Assembly: GCF_001039575.1 (NCBI RefSeq)
Contig: NZ_JIBT01000026.1
Coordinates: 1 to 63,753, forward strand
Length of the DNA: 63,753 nt
Source: Halomonas sp. PR-M31
Lineage (GTDB): Bacteria; Pseudomonadota; Gammaproteobacteria; Pseudomonadales; Halomonadaceae
Direction: 5' to 3'
The number at the start of each line of letters is the position of its first letter. Position 1 is the stretch's first letter. This document shows, one piece after another, positions 28,004-36,290 of the stretch. A program made the translations under genes and the position numbers. Under the pieces are notes generated by a model. It saw nothing but the letters and a program-made list of their open reading frames with translations, was not told the DNA's origin and did no database searches.

Positions 28004-28036
28004 TTGCCAGTGCTTGTATACTGTATATAATTACAG
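28004..28036 (+). promoter_or_regulatory. LexA (SOS) box overlapping a sigma70 promoter
   Basis: TTGCCA (28004-28009) and TATAAT (28026-28031) are separated by 16 nt. The -10 element lies inside CTGTATATAATTACAG (28021-28036), a perfect CTGT-N8-ACAG LexA site. The 20-bp context agrees with the enterobacterial SOS consensus at 17 positions. Repressor bound here would block RNA polymerase. The first gene downstream on the strand is the SatD gene at 28141. Confidence 0.8.
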
Positions 28037-28073
28037 CATTGATCCATCGAATGACTTAACTCAATAGCTAGAT

Positions 28074-28138
28074 AACACTATTGTCTTTGGTTATAGTGAT
28101 TTTCGGCTATAAGTTACAATTATAGCGTTTAGACACTA
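28074..28138 (+). promoter_or_regulatory. Clustered TTATAG/CACTAT inverted repeats in the SatD leader
   Basis: CACTAT (within 28074-28081) is inverted as ATAGTG at 28093-28098. TTATAG (28091-28096) is inverted as CTATAA at 28107-28112. A further TTATAG occurs near 28120 and ACACTATC ends just before the start codon. The cluster lies in the transcribed leader between the LexA promoter and the SatD gene and could be an operator for the SatD C-terminal helix-turn-helix. Confidence 0.35.
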
Positions 28139-28140
28139 TC

Positions 28141-28797
28141 GTGGATCGACAGGACATGGTGACCAATATTGGTGTACTGACCGGTGATGTGGTGGGATCT
28201 CAGCGAATCAAGGACAAGGATCGTTTCAACCGCACTTTGGATGCGGCGCTGGGCCTCGTCGAAGAGCGCTTCAAGGCCCGCTGCGATCGCTATCGAGGCG
28301 ATGGCTTCCAGGTGGTCGTTCCCGATCCGGGCAATGCCATGACGGCAGCAATATTGATTCGCGCGGCATTGATTCAACAATCGCCTTCTCGTCACAACAC
28401 CTGGGATGCCCGCATCGTCCTCGGTGTCGGAACAGGCGAGGTTCCCGAAGCCGAGCGTTTTGCCCAGGCCGATGGTGAGGCGTTCGTGCTGTCGGGCCAG
28501 GGGCTTGACGACTTGAGCGATACGCCAGATCGCCTGGCCATCGTTACCTCATCATCCGAATATGTAGAAACATTGACACTGATGACCCGTTTCGTGGACG
28601 ACATCCTGAGCCACTGGTCGCGTTTTTCGGCGGAAGTTGTGTCATTGAGCCTGCTCCACCAGGAGTCTCAACAGGCCTTGGCTCAACGACTTGAACGTGC
28701 CCAGCCCACTATCAATCGTCGTCTGGCGGTAGCTCGCTGGCCGTTGATTCGAGATTACCTAGCCTACGTTTCCTCAAGGCTGGCACAGGGCGTTTAA
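28141..28797 (+). CDS. SatD-family protein with C-terminal helix-turn-helix
   Basis: A 218-residue protein matching the SatD family, named after a secretion and acid-tolerance locus of Streptococcus; biochemical role not established. The N-terminal domain begins NIGVLTGDVVGSQRI with the characteristic DxxxS and continues RGDGFQVVVPDP and DARIVLGVGTGEV. These resemble the layout of nucleotide-cyclase-like domains. The last 50 residues, LAQRLERAQPTINRRL and following, read as a helix-turn-helix. GTG 28141 opens the frame; ATG 28156 or GTG 28159, closer to AGGA, are alternatives. It is followed after 10 bp by DUF3307. Upstream lies a LexA-overlapped promoter, so SOS control is strongly suggested. 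Confidence 0.8.
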   Translation: MDRQDMVTNIGVLTGDVVGSQRIKDKDRFNRTLDAALGLVEERFKARCDRYRGDGFQVVVPDPGNAMTAAILIRAALIQQSPSRHNTWDARIVLGVGTGEVPEAERFAQADGEAFVLSGQGLDDLSDTPDRLAIVTSSSEYVETLTLMTRFVDDILSHWSRFSAEVVSLSLLHQESQQALAQRLERAQPTINRRLAVARWPLIRDYLAYVSSRLAQGV

Positions 28798-28807
28798 AGG
28801 AATTGCC

Positions 28808-29545
28808 ATGCACCCGACGGCCCTCTCGCTACTATTACTGCTGCTGCTTGCCCATCTTGCCGGCGATTTCCTGCTGCAGGGCAAGGCTTGGGTAATCAGC
28901 AAGCAGCAACGCGGCTATCGCTCCATACCGGTTTATCTGCATGCCGGCGTTCACGGGTTGCTGGCACTGAGCGTCCTGTTGATCAGCCAACTGGGGGCTG
29001 CGACTGCCCTGCTTACGGCGCTGATGATCGCTTCGAGTCACTTGATCATCGATATCCTCAAGAGCTATGCGCCAGAACAGGTACGTTATTTCCTGATCGA
29101 TCAGGCGCTGCATCTACTGGTCATTCTTCTGGTCTGGAGCTTTCTGGTGTATCCCTGGCCGCTTCCGCTGCTAGGCAGTTGGCTGCTGGATCCCAAGCCT
29201 CTGGCGATACTGCTGGCCTATGTGCTGATTACACGGCCGCTGTCGATACTCATCGCCCTGGTGATGCAGCGCTGGAGCGATCAGATCGATAATCGTGGCA
29301 CCCTGGCGGATGCGGGCGCCAGAATCGGTATTCTCGAGCGTTTTCTGGTGCTGACCTTTGTGTTGAGCGGCGAATTCACCCCCATCGGTTTTCTATTGGC
29401 GGCCAAGTCAGTCTTGCGTTTTGGCGATCTGCGTGAGGACCGGGATCGCAAGCTCACCGAGTACGTGCTGCTCGGCACCATGCTCAGTTTCGCCTTGACC
29501 CTGCTGCTGGGACTTGCCCTGCGCCACCTTCTCCAGACCCTATGA
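28808..29545 (+). CDS. DUF3307 integral membrane protein
   Basis: A 245-residue membrane protein with six or seven predicted helices, matching DUF3307. The N-terminus is typical: LLLLLLAHLAGDFLLQGKAWVISKQQ, with a conserved Asp in the first helix and His residues in YLHAGVHGLLAL and SSHLIIDILKSY that recall metal-dependent membrane hydrolases. That resemblance is only an impression. AAAGGA lies 7 nt before ATG 28808. DUF3307 genes are often found beside SatD genes in other bacteria, so the two probably act together. Its stop overlaps the amidase gene by ATGA. Confidence 0.83.
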   Translation: MHPTALSLLLLLLLAHLAGDFLLQGKAWVISKQQRGYRSIPVYLHAGVHGLLALSVLLISQLGAATALLTALMIASSHLIIDILKSYAPEQVRYFLIDQALHLLVILLVWSFLVYPWPLPLLGSWLLDPKPLAILLAYVLITRPLSILIALVMQRWSDQIDNRGTLADAGARIGILERFLVLTFVLSGEFTPIGFLLAAKSVLRFGDLREDRDRKLTEYVLLGTMLSFALTLLLGLALRHLLQTL

Positions 29546-30483
29546 CGTTGCTTGCCTATTTCTCTCGAAAGCGCCTCCCAAGATGCCGGGTATGCCCACC
29601 GCTGCTGCTGCTGATGGTGATCACTCTCGTCATGGCAAGCTGCAGCGGCCTGGAGCAACGGCCCGGCTATATCGTCGATCAACGACGGGTATCGCCATCC
29701 CATTCAAGCCGAATACATCATCTGGTGATCCACTACACCGACGGTAATGAATTCCGTTCCCTAAGAACCCTGACCGGCCCCCGAGTTAGCGCTCATTACG
29801 TGCTGCCGCTGCCGGCCCGACGTTCCCGAGGCCAGCCTCTGGTCTATCAATTAGTGGACGAGTCCCGTCGCGCCTGGCATGCAGGCGTTAGCGCTTGGAA
29901 AAACCGTAGCAATATCAACGATACCTCGATTGGCATCGAGATCGTCAACGAAGGGCCAGATAGGCCCTTTGGAGAAATCGAGCGAATCCTCGACGCTCAA
30001 CCTTCTGACCTGAATATCATTCACTGGGCGCCTTATCCGGATGCGCAGATGGATACCCTGATACGTCTTGCCCGAGATATCGTCGCCCACCATGACATCG
30101 ACCCCACCAATGTCGTCGGGCATGCGGACATTGCGCCTTCACGCAAGATTGATCCCGGGCCACTATTTCCCTGGTACCGACTACATCAGGCAGGTATTGG
30201 CGCCTGGCCCGAGGCCAAAACGGTGACGAATTATCTCACCCGGTTCAGCCGGCAACCGCCATCGTTGATCGAGCTGCAGACGGCGCTTGCAGAGTACGGT
30301 TACCCAATCGAGCTGACGGGTCAGCTCGATACCCAGACACGCCATGTGCTGCGAGCCTTTCAGATGCATTTTCGCCCGAATGACTACCGGGGCTTGCCGG
30401 ATGCGGAAACTGCAGCAATCTTGTGGGCGTTGCTCGAACGTTATCGAGCCGAAGCGCCATCGTCGAACAGGCCGCCCCTGTGA
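29542..30483 (+). CDS. amiD: N-acetylmuramoyl-L-alanine amidase, AmiD-type lipoprotein
   Basis: A 313-residue zinc amidase that cleaves the lactyl-L-Ala bond of (anhydro)muropeptides at the outer membrane. A hydrophobic segment LLLLMVITLVMASC ends at a lipobox-like ASC near residue 34. The Amidase_2 domain shows the zinc residues in LVIHYTDG, HAGVSAW with RSNINDTSIGIEIVN, and VVGHADIAPSRKIDPGPLFPW. A C-terminal peptidoglycan-binding domain (ELTGQLDTQTRHVLRAFQMHF) completes it, the same order as E. coli AmiD. Translationally coupled to DUF3307, which places it in the SatD transcript, although an internal promoter is possible. Confidence 0.9.
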   Translation: MTLLAYFSRKRLPRCRVCPPLLLLMVITLVMASCSGLEQRPGYIVDQRRVSPSHSSRIHHLVIHYTDGNEFRSLRTLTGPRVSAHYVLPLPARRSRGQPLVYQLVDESRRAWHAGVSAWKNRSNINDTSIGIEIVNEGPDRPFGEIERILDAQPSDLNIIHWAPYPDAQMDTLIRLARDIVAHHDIDPTNVVGHADIAPSRKIDPGPLFPWYRLHQAGIGAWPEAKTVTNYLTRFSRQPPSLIELQTALAEYGYPIELTGQLDTQTRHVLRAFQMHFRPNDYRGLPDAETAAILWALLERYRAEAPSSNRPPL

Positions 30484-30708
30484 GTGATCGTTTCAAAGAG
30501 CGATGAAGACTATCAACCATCGCCGGATAAATCGGGCTCTCCCGAAAACTGGCGTTCCCGTTCATTGAAATGATTTTCTCGTGCAATTACTGCGCCGTCT
30601 TTTATGGCACTTTTTGCCGCCATCCGGGCTTGCCCGTACAATGCGCCAGGTATGACCATCGCTGCCATGTCAGCCTCGCCGCCCAGATTTCAAGGAACCA
30701 CCGGACCC

Positions 30709-32430
30709 ATGCGCGCCAGTCAACTATTGATCGCCACCCTCAAGGAAACGCCGGCGGACGCCGAAGTCATTAGCCATCAGCTGATGCTACGCGCTGGCAT
30801 GATTCGTCGTCTAACCTCAGGCCTTTACACCTGGCTTCCTACTGGCCTTCGCACCCTGCGTAAAGTCGAGCGCATCGTGCGGGAAGAAATGGACCGCGCC
30901 GGCGCTCAGGAGATGCTGATGCCTGCCGTACAACCGGCGGAGCTGTGGCAGGAATCCGGACGCTGGGAACAGTATGGCCCTGAGCTTTTGCGTGTCATCG
31001 ATCGCCATCAGCGCGATTACTGCGTCGGCCCGACTCACGAGGAAGTAATCACCGATCTGATGCGCCGTGAGATCGGCAGCTACAAGCAACTACCGGCCAA
31101 CTTCTATCAGATCCAGACCAAGTTTCGCGATGAGATTCGCCCGCGCTTCGGTGTAATGCGCTCCCGGGAATTCCTCATGAAGGACGCCTACTCTTTCCAC
31201 ATCTCGGAAGACTCCCTCAAGCAGACCTACCAGGTGATGTACGATACCTATGTGCGTATCTTCACCCGACTGGGGCTTGATTTTCGTCCGGTGCTTGCGG
31301 ACAACGGCTCGATCGGGGGCACCGGCTCCCATGAGTTTCATGTGCTGGCGGATTCCGGCGAGGACGATATCGCCTTCTCCAGCGACTCTGACTATGCCGC
31401 CAACATCGAGATGGCAGAAGCCTTGCCCGCGCCCATGGGCGAGACCCCAGAACGTGTGGCGCCGCAAGAAGAACTGCGCCTGGTCGATACTCCAAACGCA
31501 AAAACCATCGCTGCGCTGGTCGAACAGCACGGCCTGCCTATCGAGAAGACCATCAAGACCCTGATGGTACAGGCAGCCGAGGGCGGCCTGATTGCGCTGC
31601 TGGTGCGGGGCGATCATGCGCTAAATGAGATCAAGGCAGAGCACCTTCCGGAAGTCGCCGTCCCCTTGACCATGGCCACGGAAGATGAAATTCGTGCGGT
31701 GGTGGGGGCCGGCCCGGGCTCCCTCGGGCCGGTCAATCTCGACATGCCGATCATCATCGACCGCAGCGTGGCGCTGATGAGTGATTTCGGCGCCGGGGCC
31801 AACATAGATGGCAAGCACTACTTCGGCATCAACTGGGAGCGGGACGTGGCACTGCCCAAGGTGACGGACATTCGCAGCGTGGTAGCCGGTGATCCGTCAC
31901 CGGATGGCCAAGGCACGCTCTCGATCAAGCGCGGCATCGAAGTCGGGCATGTCTTTCAGCTGGGCACCAAGTACAGCGAGGCGATGAACGCAACCGCTCT
32001 CGATGAAAACGGCAAGGCCACTCAGCTCTGGATGGGCTGCTATGGCATTGGCATCACTCGCGTCGTGGCGGCCGCCATCGAGCAGAATCATGACGACAAC
32101 GGCATCATCTGGCCCAACGCCATCGCGCCTTTTGAGGTGATGCTGGTGCCGATGAATGCTCATAAGTCCGAACGGGTGCGTGAGACAGCGGAACGTCTTT
32201 ACAATGAGCTTAGTGCCCAGGGCATCGATGTGCTGCTTGACGATAGGGATACCCGGCCCGGCGTGAAGTTCGCGGATCAGGAATTGATTGGCATTCCTCA
32301 TCGGGTAGTGATCGGTGATCGCGGGCTCGACAACGGCGAACTGGAGTACAAGGGTCGTCGTGACGATAACAATACTATGATCCCCGCAGACGAGCTGATC
32401 GACTACCTACGTGAGCGCTTACAAGTCTAG
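30709..32430 (+). CDS. proS: Prolyl-tRNA synthetase
   Basis: A class II aminoacyl-tRNA synthetase of the bacterial (ProS type I) form with an editing domain inserted between motifs 2 and 3. ATG 30709 begins [15 protein letters not shown] as in orthologues; the frame is open further upstream but without conservation. Motif 2 area: [21 protein letters not shown] (about residue 140). The INS editing domain spans about 225-410 ([20 protein letters not shown]). Motif 3: [14 protein letters not shown]. The anticodon-binding domain ends in [19 protein letters not shown]. The 573 aa length is normal. Its last 20 bases overlap the lytic transglycosylase gene. Confidence 0.96.
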   Translation: MRASQLLIATLKETPADAEVISHQLMLRAGMIRRLTSGLYTWLPTGLRTLRKVERIVREEMDRAGAQEMLMPAVQPAELWQESGRWEQYGPELLRVIDRHQRDYCVGPTHEEVITDLMRREIGSYKQLPANFYQIQTKFRDEIRPRFGVMRSREFLMKDAYSFHISEDSLKQTYQVMYDTYVRIFTRLGLDFRPVLADNGSIGGTGSHEFHVLADSGEDDIAFSSDSDYAANIEMAEALPAPMGETPERVAPQEELRLVDTPNAKTIAALVEQHGLPIEKTIKTLMVQAAEGGLIALLVRGDHALNEIKAEHLPEVAVPLTMATEDEIRAVVGAGPGSLGPVNLDMPIIIDRSVALMSDFGAGANIDGKHYFGINWERDVALPKVTDIRSVVAGDPSPDGQGTLSIKRGIEVGHVFQLGTKYSEAMNATALDENGKATQLWMGCYGIGITRVVAAAIEQNHDDNGIIWPNAIAPFEVMLVPMNAHKSERVRETAERLYNELSAQGIDVLLDDRDTRPGVKFADQELIGIPHRVVIGDRGLDNGELEYKGRRDDNNTMIPADELIDYLRERLQV

Positions 32431-33034
32431 AATCCTGGCAAGCATCCTGGCAGCCCTGTTGTCCTCATCGGCAACCGGCGCTGCCGTGGTTCCCGATCGA
32501 CTACCCAATACGCTGATCGATACGCTGGCGGCCAAGGCGTACAAATCACGGCAGATGACATCTGATGCTCAAAGCCAGCACTGGTTGAGCGTCATGCAAT
32601 CCCGGTTAGCCCCTTTCATCTCTCAGAGTGAGCATCCAAATCTGCTCGAACGAATACGCCTGGAGGCCGCCCTGGCAGGTCTTTCGGCAGAACTCGTACT
32701 CGCGCTCATTCAAGTGGAAAGCGCCTTCGATACCAACGCCATCTCCTCTGCGGGCGCTCAAGGGTTGATGCAGATCATGCCCTTCTGGAAAGAGGTCATT
32801 GGGCGCCCGGAAGATGATCTTTTTGATTCCGGACTCAACCTGCGCTATGGCTGCACTATTCTGGCGCACTATTTAGAAATTGAAAAAGGCGATTTGACAC
32901 GCGCGTTGGCGCGGTACAACGGCAGCCTCGGCCAGACCTGGTATTCCGAACGGGTGATGAAGGCCTGGGCAACACGCTGGCGCCCTCCGTCCGCTCTTGG
33001 CTCAAATAGCCTGACAAGAAACTCACAAGAGTAA
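32411..33034 (+). CDS. Lytic transglycosylase (SLT domain), secreted
   Basis: A 207-residue peptidoglycan lytic transglycosylase. GTG 32411 lies inside the end of proS. It gives a signal peptide ([20 protein letters not shown]) with cleavage near residue 24. The SLT domain has the catalytic Glu in [15 protein letters not shown] (near residue 102), [14 protein letters not shown], then [14 protein letters not shown] and [10 protein letters not shown]. The domain sits at the C-terminus, as in small Slt-like enzymes. With AmiD and the M23 peptidase it adds to peptidoglycan turnover functions in the window. Confidence 0.88.
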   Translation: MSAYKSRILASILAALLSSSATGAAVVPDRLPNTLIDTLAAKAYKSRQMTSDAQSQHWLSVMQSRLAPFISQSEHPNLLERIRLEAALAGLSAELVLALIQVESAFDTNAISSAGAQGLMQIMPFWKEVIGRPEDDLFDSGLNLRYGCTILAHYLEIEKGDLTRALARYNGSLGQTWYSERVMKAWATRWRPPSALGSNSLTRNSQE

Positions 33035-33133
33035 GAGACACCGTTTACTGGGCTTACTGGCACCAACGCAGATAGCTGTTGTCTGATACAACATAGATAT
33101 ATTCACCACGGCACCGGTCAACAATACTCAGCC

Positions 33134-34690
33134 TTGCTGAGTAATCATCAATATCAACCATGTATTATTGAGAGCGATTTGAATGCGTTTGGTCATCTTC
33201 TCGCTTGGCATCCGAAACGATACGCTAGCGCGATTGTCACGGTGCTAAGTCGTTTTCTTGGGCTTTTACTTCTATTCCTGGCGTTGGGCGCCAGCCGCGG
33301 CGCTGAAAGACTTCTGCGTTCGGCGTGGCACCATCCGCGTCATGAAAAATATGCAGGCAGACTGCAAAGTCACTTTTTCAAGTTGCTTACTCATCTGCAG
33401 CGTCGACAAACCGATCCATTGACGGGTATCGGCACCCATAGCCTTGCTAACCATGAAATACACAAACTGATCGCTGCAGATCAGACCTTCCTCATAATTC
33501 GGCTGGGCATCGACAATATCAATCACATCAACAAAACACTTGGTGAGGATATTGGCGATCAGCTGCTAGTAGCGCTAACCCGTCGCCTCGTGCGTCTGCA
33601 CTACCATCATGGGCGCCTCTATCGCCTAGGAGGCAACGAGTTCTTGCTCTTGGTCGCGCCACCCTTCGTGGACAATACCTTGCTAGAGCGCTTGAAGGAG
33701 CAATTGAGCCAGCCGCTGAAGCTCTCGGGCACTTCGCTGATTCCCACTATTTCCATGGCGGTGCTGCAAAGCCCCGAGGATGGCAAGGACGCCCAGCAGC
33801 TTTTACATCGCTCTTCCATTGCACTGATTCAGGCACGCCATTCCCGGGAGGGATTCCATGCCTATCAAAGCGGCCTTGATCATCGCCACGCCCGGGAAAA
33901 ACGGCTACTCAGCGATCTGGTGAACGCGGTTCAGGATCAGCAGCTTAGAGTGGTGTACCAACCCAAGATTCGGTTAGATGATGGCGCTGTCACGGGTTTT
34001 GAAGCCTTGCTGCAATGGCAACATCCGTCCCTTGGGTTGTTATACCCGGACGAATTTCTGCCGCTTGCGGTGCATTCGGGCCATATGGCCCTGGTTGGTC
34101 AATGGCTGATCGGGCAAGTGATGGATCATATGGCCGCCTGGCAGGCAAGCGGACATGCCATGCAAATCGCCATCAATCTATCCGCCATTGATCTTGACGA
34201 TCCGCAGCTCGCCCGACGACTACTCGCTGGCCTGCATCATAGACACATTGCCCCGACCCAACTGATGCTCGAGATTACCGAACAGACGATGATGCTCGAC
34301 CCCGCTTCCGTAGCGGTGCTGCTGGAGGAGCTGCGCAAGGAGGGCGTCACGGTCGCCATCGACGATTTCGGCACCGGTTACTCATCGCTGACGCAGCTGC
34401 GTCGCTTGCCTCTTGATGTTCTCAAGATCGATAAATCCTTCGTGATGAATCTGACAAAGCAACGTGAAGATGCCACCATCGTGCATTCGAGTATTGCACT
34501 GGCACATGACTTCGGGCTCGAAGTGGTAGCCGAAGGGGTGGAAACCCCTCAACAACTTGCTCTGTTGACCAAGGCCGGCTGCGATCAGGCGCAAGGCTAT
34601 CTGATTGCACGCCCCATGGATGAGGACCGCGTTCTCGATTGGCTGATGGAGTACCGGATCAGCACACCCTTGAATTTCATGCCCAGTTAA
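33134..34690 (+). CDS. GGDEF-EAL protein, probable c-di-GMP phosphodiesterase
   Basis: A 518-residue signalling protein with one N-terminal hydrophobic helix (SRFLGLLLLFLALGASRGA). The GGDEF domain (about 85-245) is degenerate: the signature reads LGGNEFLLLV (Asp to Asn) and the usual TGLxNR reads TGIGTHS, so cyclase activity is unlikely. The EAL domain (about 265-505) keeps its catalytic set: FEALLQW, INLSAIDLD, EITEQTMM, IDDFGTGYSSL, DVLKIDKSFV, EGVET and QGYLIARP. It should therefore hydrolyse c-di-GMP. The start is uncertain: TTG 33134 opens the frame, while GTG 33240 would begin directly before the hydrophobic helix. No strong SD at either. Confidence 0.87.
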   Translation: MLSNHQYQPCIIESDLNAFGHLLAWHPKRYASAIVTVLSRFLGLLLLFLALGASRGAERLLRSAWHHPRHEKYAGRLQSHFFKLLTHLQRRQTDPLTGIGTHSLANHEIHKLIAADQTFLIIRLGIDNINHINKTLGEDIGDQLLVALTRRLVRLHYHHGRLYRLGGNEFLLLVAPPFVDNTLLERLKEQLSQPLKLSGTSLIPTISMAVLQSPEDGKDAQQLLHRSSIALIQARHSREGFHAYQSGLDHRHAREKRLLSDLVNAVQDQQLRVVYQPKIRLDDGAVTGFEALLQWQHPSLGLLYPDEFLPLAVHSGHMALVGQWLIGQVMDHMAAWQASGHAMQIAINLSAIDLDDPQLARRLLAGLHHRHIAPTQLMLEITEQTMMLDPASVAVLLEELRKEGVTVAIDDFGTGYSSLTQLRRLPLDVLKIDKSFVMNLTKQREDATIVHSSIALAHDFGLEVVAEGVETPQQLALLTKAGCDQAQGYLIARPMDEDRVLDWLMEYRISTPLNFMPS

Positions 34691-34722
34691 TGACGATCCG
34701 ACGTTGGCTAAATGACACGCAT

Positions 34723-34746
34723 AAAAAAGCCGACCCGAAGGTCGGC
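34723..34746 (-). terminator. Strong terminator of the 38-residue membrane protein gene
   Basis: On the minus strand GCCGACC-TTCG-GGTCGGC is followed directly by TTTTTT, an ideal intrinsic terminator. It may also act on the EAL gene, which ends at 34690 on the other strand. A second hairpin GGGGGC-ATT-GCCCCC (34752-34766) lies beside it. Confidence 0.85.
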
Positions 34747-34813
34747 TACAAGGGGGCATTGCCCCCTCCCCTGACGACAAACTTGCGCTATCGTGTAAGC
34801 TGCGTAAGCGCGA

Positions 34814-34930
34814 TCACTGCTTACCCTTACGCTTTTGATCTTTGATGATGAAAGTGGCGAGACCACCCATGAAGACAAACATCATCCCCACTGTCACCAG
34901 CCCGAAAATGACCGCATCATCCCAGTACAT
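34814..34930 (-). CDS. Small single-span membrane protein (38 aa), probably anaerobically induced
   Basis: A 38-residue protein: MYWDDAVIFGLVTVGMMF begins it, the hydrophobic span runs to about residue 29 (FMGGLATFII), and a basic tail KDQKRKGKQ ends it, predicting N-out/C-in insertion. GGGGAGA lies 6-8 nt before the ATG, a strong ribosome-binding site. The gene is framed by an FNR/ANR box and matched -10 upstream and an intrinsic terminator downstream, so it forms a complete independent unit. It is not CydX- or CcoQ-like by sequence. Small proteins of this type often stabilise respiratory complexes, but here that is only a suggestion. Confidence 0.8.
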   Translation of the reverse strand: MYWDDAVIFGLVTVGMMFVFMGGLATFIIKDQKRKGKQ

Positions 34931-34964
34931 GGTGTGTCTCCCCTTCCTCATAGTCGATGAATTC

Positions 34965-35006
34965 ACTTTAAGGTAGCGACAGCTTATTGATCTTGACCTG
35001 AATCAA
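34965..35006 (-). promoter_or_regulatory. FNR/ANR-type promoter of the small membrane protein
   Basis: TTGAT-TCAG-GTCAA on the minus strand (35006-34993) differs from the FNR consensus TTGAT-N4-ATCAA at one base. TAAAGT (34970-34965) fits as -10, its centre 32 bp from the box centre, the geometry of a class II FNR-activated promoter (site at about -41.5). Transcription would start near 34958, about 28 nt before the ATG. Confidence 0.75.
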
Positions 35007-35059
35007 GGTTTTTACCGAGCTTGAACGGTTGCGTAACAATAATTGACCGAAGTCATGTT

Positions 35060-35569
35060 TCAGGGGATCTTGCGATCTTCCACTTGCGTATGCTCGATAC
35101 CCTCATCCAAGGGGTGGCCCTTGGCCAGCTCAGCGCGGGTTGCCTGACGTATATCCAGGATCTCGACGCTATAGCTCAGGGTTTCCCCGGCCAGAGGATG
35201 ATTGGTATCCACGGTCACCTCGTCGCCGCTTATGGCAATCACGGTGACGATTCGAGGTCCTTCAGGGCCTTGAGCCTGAAAACGCTTGCCCGGCACCAAC
35301 TCATCGACTCCTTCGAAAGCGCTTCGAGAGACTTTCTGTACCAACGCCCCGTTTCGAACACCATAGGCCTGAGCAGGGGCCAGCGTGATTGTTGTGCGGG
35401 CACCAATGGCAAGCCCATTCAGAGACCGTTCGAGACCGGGGACGATGTTGTCGTGACCATGTAGATACTGCAGGGGTGCATTGCGCTGATATGAGTCGTC
35501 TAGTACGCTCCCGGCGGAGTCACGTAAGATATAGTGCAGGGTTACGATATGTTGGGGAGCAATGATCAT
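35060..35569 (-). CDS. FKBP-type peptidyl-prolyl cis-trans isomerase, SlyD-like
   Basis: A 169-residue two-domain FKBP. The FKBP part comes in two pieces, LHYILRDSAGSVLDDSY with LQYLHGHDNIVPGLERSLNG and a C-terminal ETLSYSVEILDIRQAT. Between them is the chaperone insert (IF) domain of SlyD-type proteins (about residues 70-130, AYGVRNGALVQKV to VDTNHPLAG). The metal-binding His/Cys tail of E. coli SlyD is missing, so it resembles the FkpB/SlpA or short SlyD group. Likely cytoplasmic folding catalyst. It follows rfaH by 18 bp on the same strand and may share its transcript. Confidence 0.88.
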   Translation of the reverse strand: MIIAPQHIVTLHYILRDSAGSVLDDSYQRNAPLQYLHGHDNIVPGLERSLNGLAIGARTTITLAPAQAYGVRNGALVQKVSRSAFEGVDELVPGKRFQAQGPEGPRIVTVIAISGDEVTVDTNHPLAGETLSYSVEILDIRQATRAELAKGHPLDEGIEHTQVEDRKIP

Positions 35570-35587
35570 AGGGGCTTCCTTGCGGGT

Positions 35588-36130
35588 TTACTCGGAACGG
35601 CGTAGATGGCGAACAGGCACTTCCAGGCGCTGCTGGCTATGCAGCATGTTGAGCAGCACGATCGCGCGCTCTTCGCCTTTCTGGCTTTCGAAAACGGCTT
35701 GCAGCGACCGAAAAGGCCCTTCGGTAATCTCGACGGCCTCACCCGCACGAAAGTAGACGTTGCCATTGAGCGGGGGCGTCTTTTGAGCATTGTTGCGCAA
35801 GGCTGCGACGAGTTCGTCATCGACAGGAATGGGTTCGTTGCCGAAGCCCACTAGCTTGAGCACGCCACGGGTTGAGCGAATGGGCCGCCAATTGCTGGCC
35901 AGGCGATCGAGGCGAATGAACAGATAATAGGGAAACAGCGGCTCATCGATCCATTGCAGTTTGCCGTTACGTTTCTTTTGTACCTGCAGCACTGGATGAA
36001 ATACCTCGTAGTCCTGATTGTTCAGGTGCTCCGCGGCACGAAAGGATTCGCCACCCTTGCATTGAATCAAATACCAGCGCGGAATGGCATCGCTGTCTGG
36101 TTGATCGAGATCGGTAAGCTGATCGCTCAT
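35588..36130 (-). CDS. rfaH: Transcription antiterminator RfaH
   Basis: A 180-residue NusG paralogue that joins RNA polymerase at ops sites and prevents Rho termination in long surface-polysaccharide or secretion operons. The N-terminal NGN domain starts WYLIQCKGGESFRAAEHLNN and includes VFHPVLQVQKK and LFPYYLFIRLD. The C-terminal KOW domain spans YFRAGEAVEITEGPF to LLNMLHSQQRLEVPV. NusG itself is typically in a ribosomal-protein cluster, and the sequence RSTRGVLKLVGFGNEPIPV is of RfaH type. No convincing ops element was seen within the window. Confidence 0.88.
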   Translation of the reverse strand: MSDQLTDLDQPDSDAIPRWYLIQCKGGESFRAAEHLNNQDYEVFHPVLQVQKKRNGKLQWIDEPLFPYYLFIRLDRLASNWRPIRSTRGVLKLVGFGNEPIPVDDELVAALRNNAQKTPPLNGNVYFRAGEAVEITEGPFRSLQAVFESQKGEERAIVLLNMLHSQQRLEVPVRHLRRSE

Positions 36131-36290
36131 AGGACTCCATTATTCGAGATCGACTCCAGTGCAAGGCCGAAACATCAAGTGGGCCAGCATGGAAAGCATG
36201 AGTTGTGATCAGTCTATCATCGATGCCAGGCATATCGATTCAGGATATCTCCAAAGCTTCAAGGACTTTTCTCATGACAGGAAATCCACG

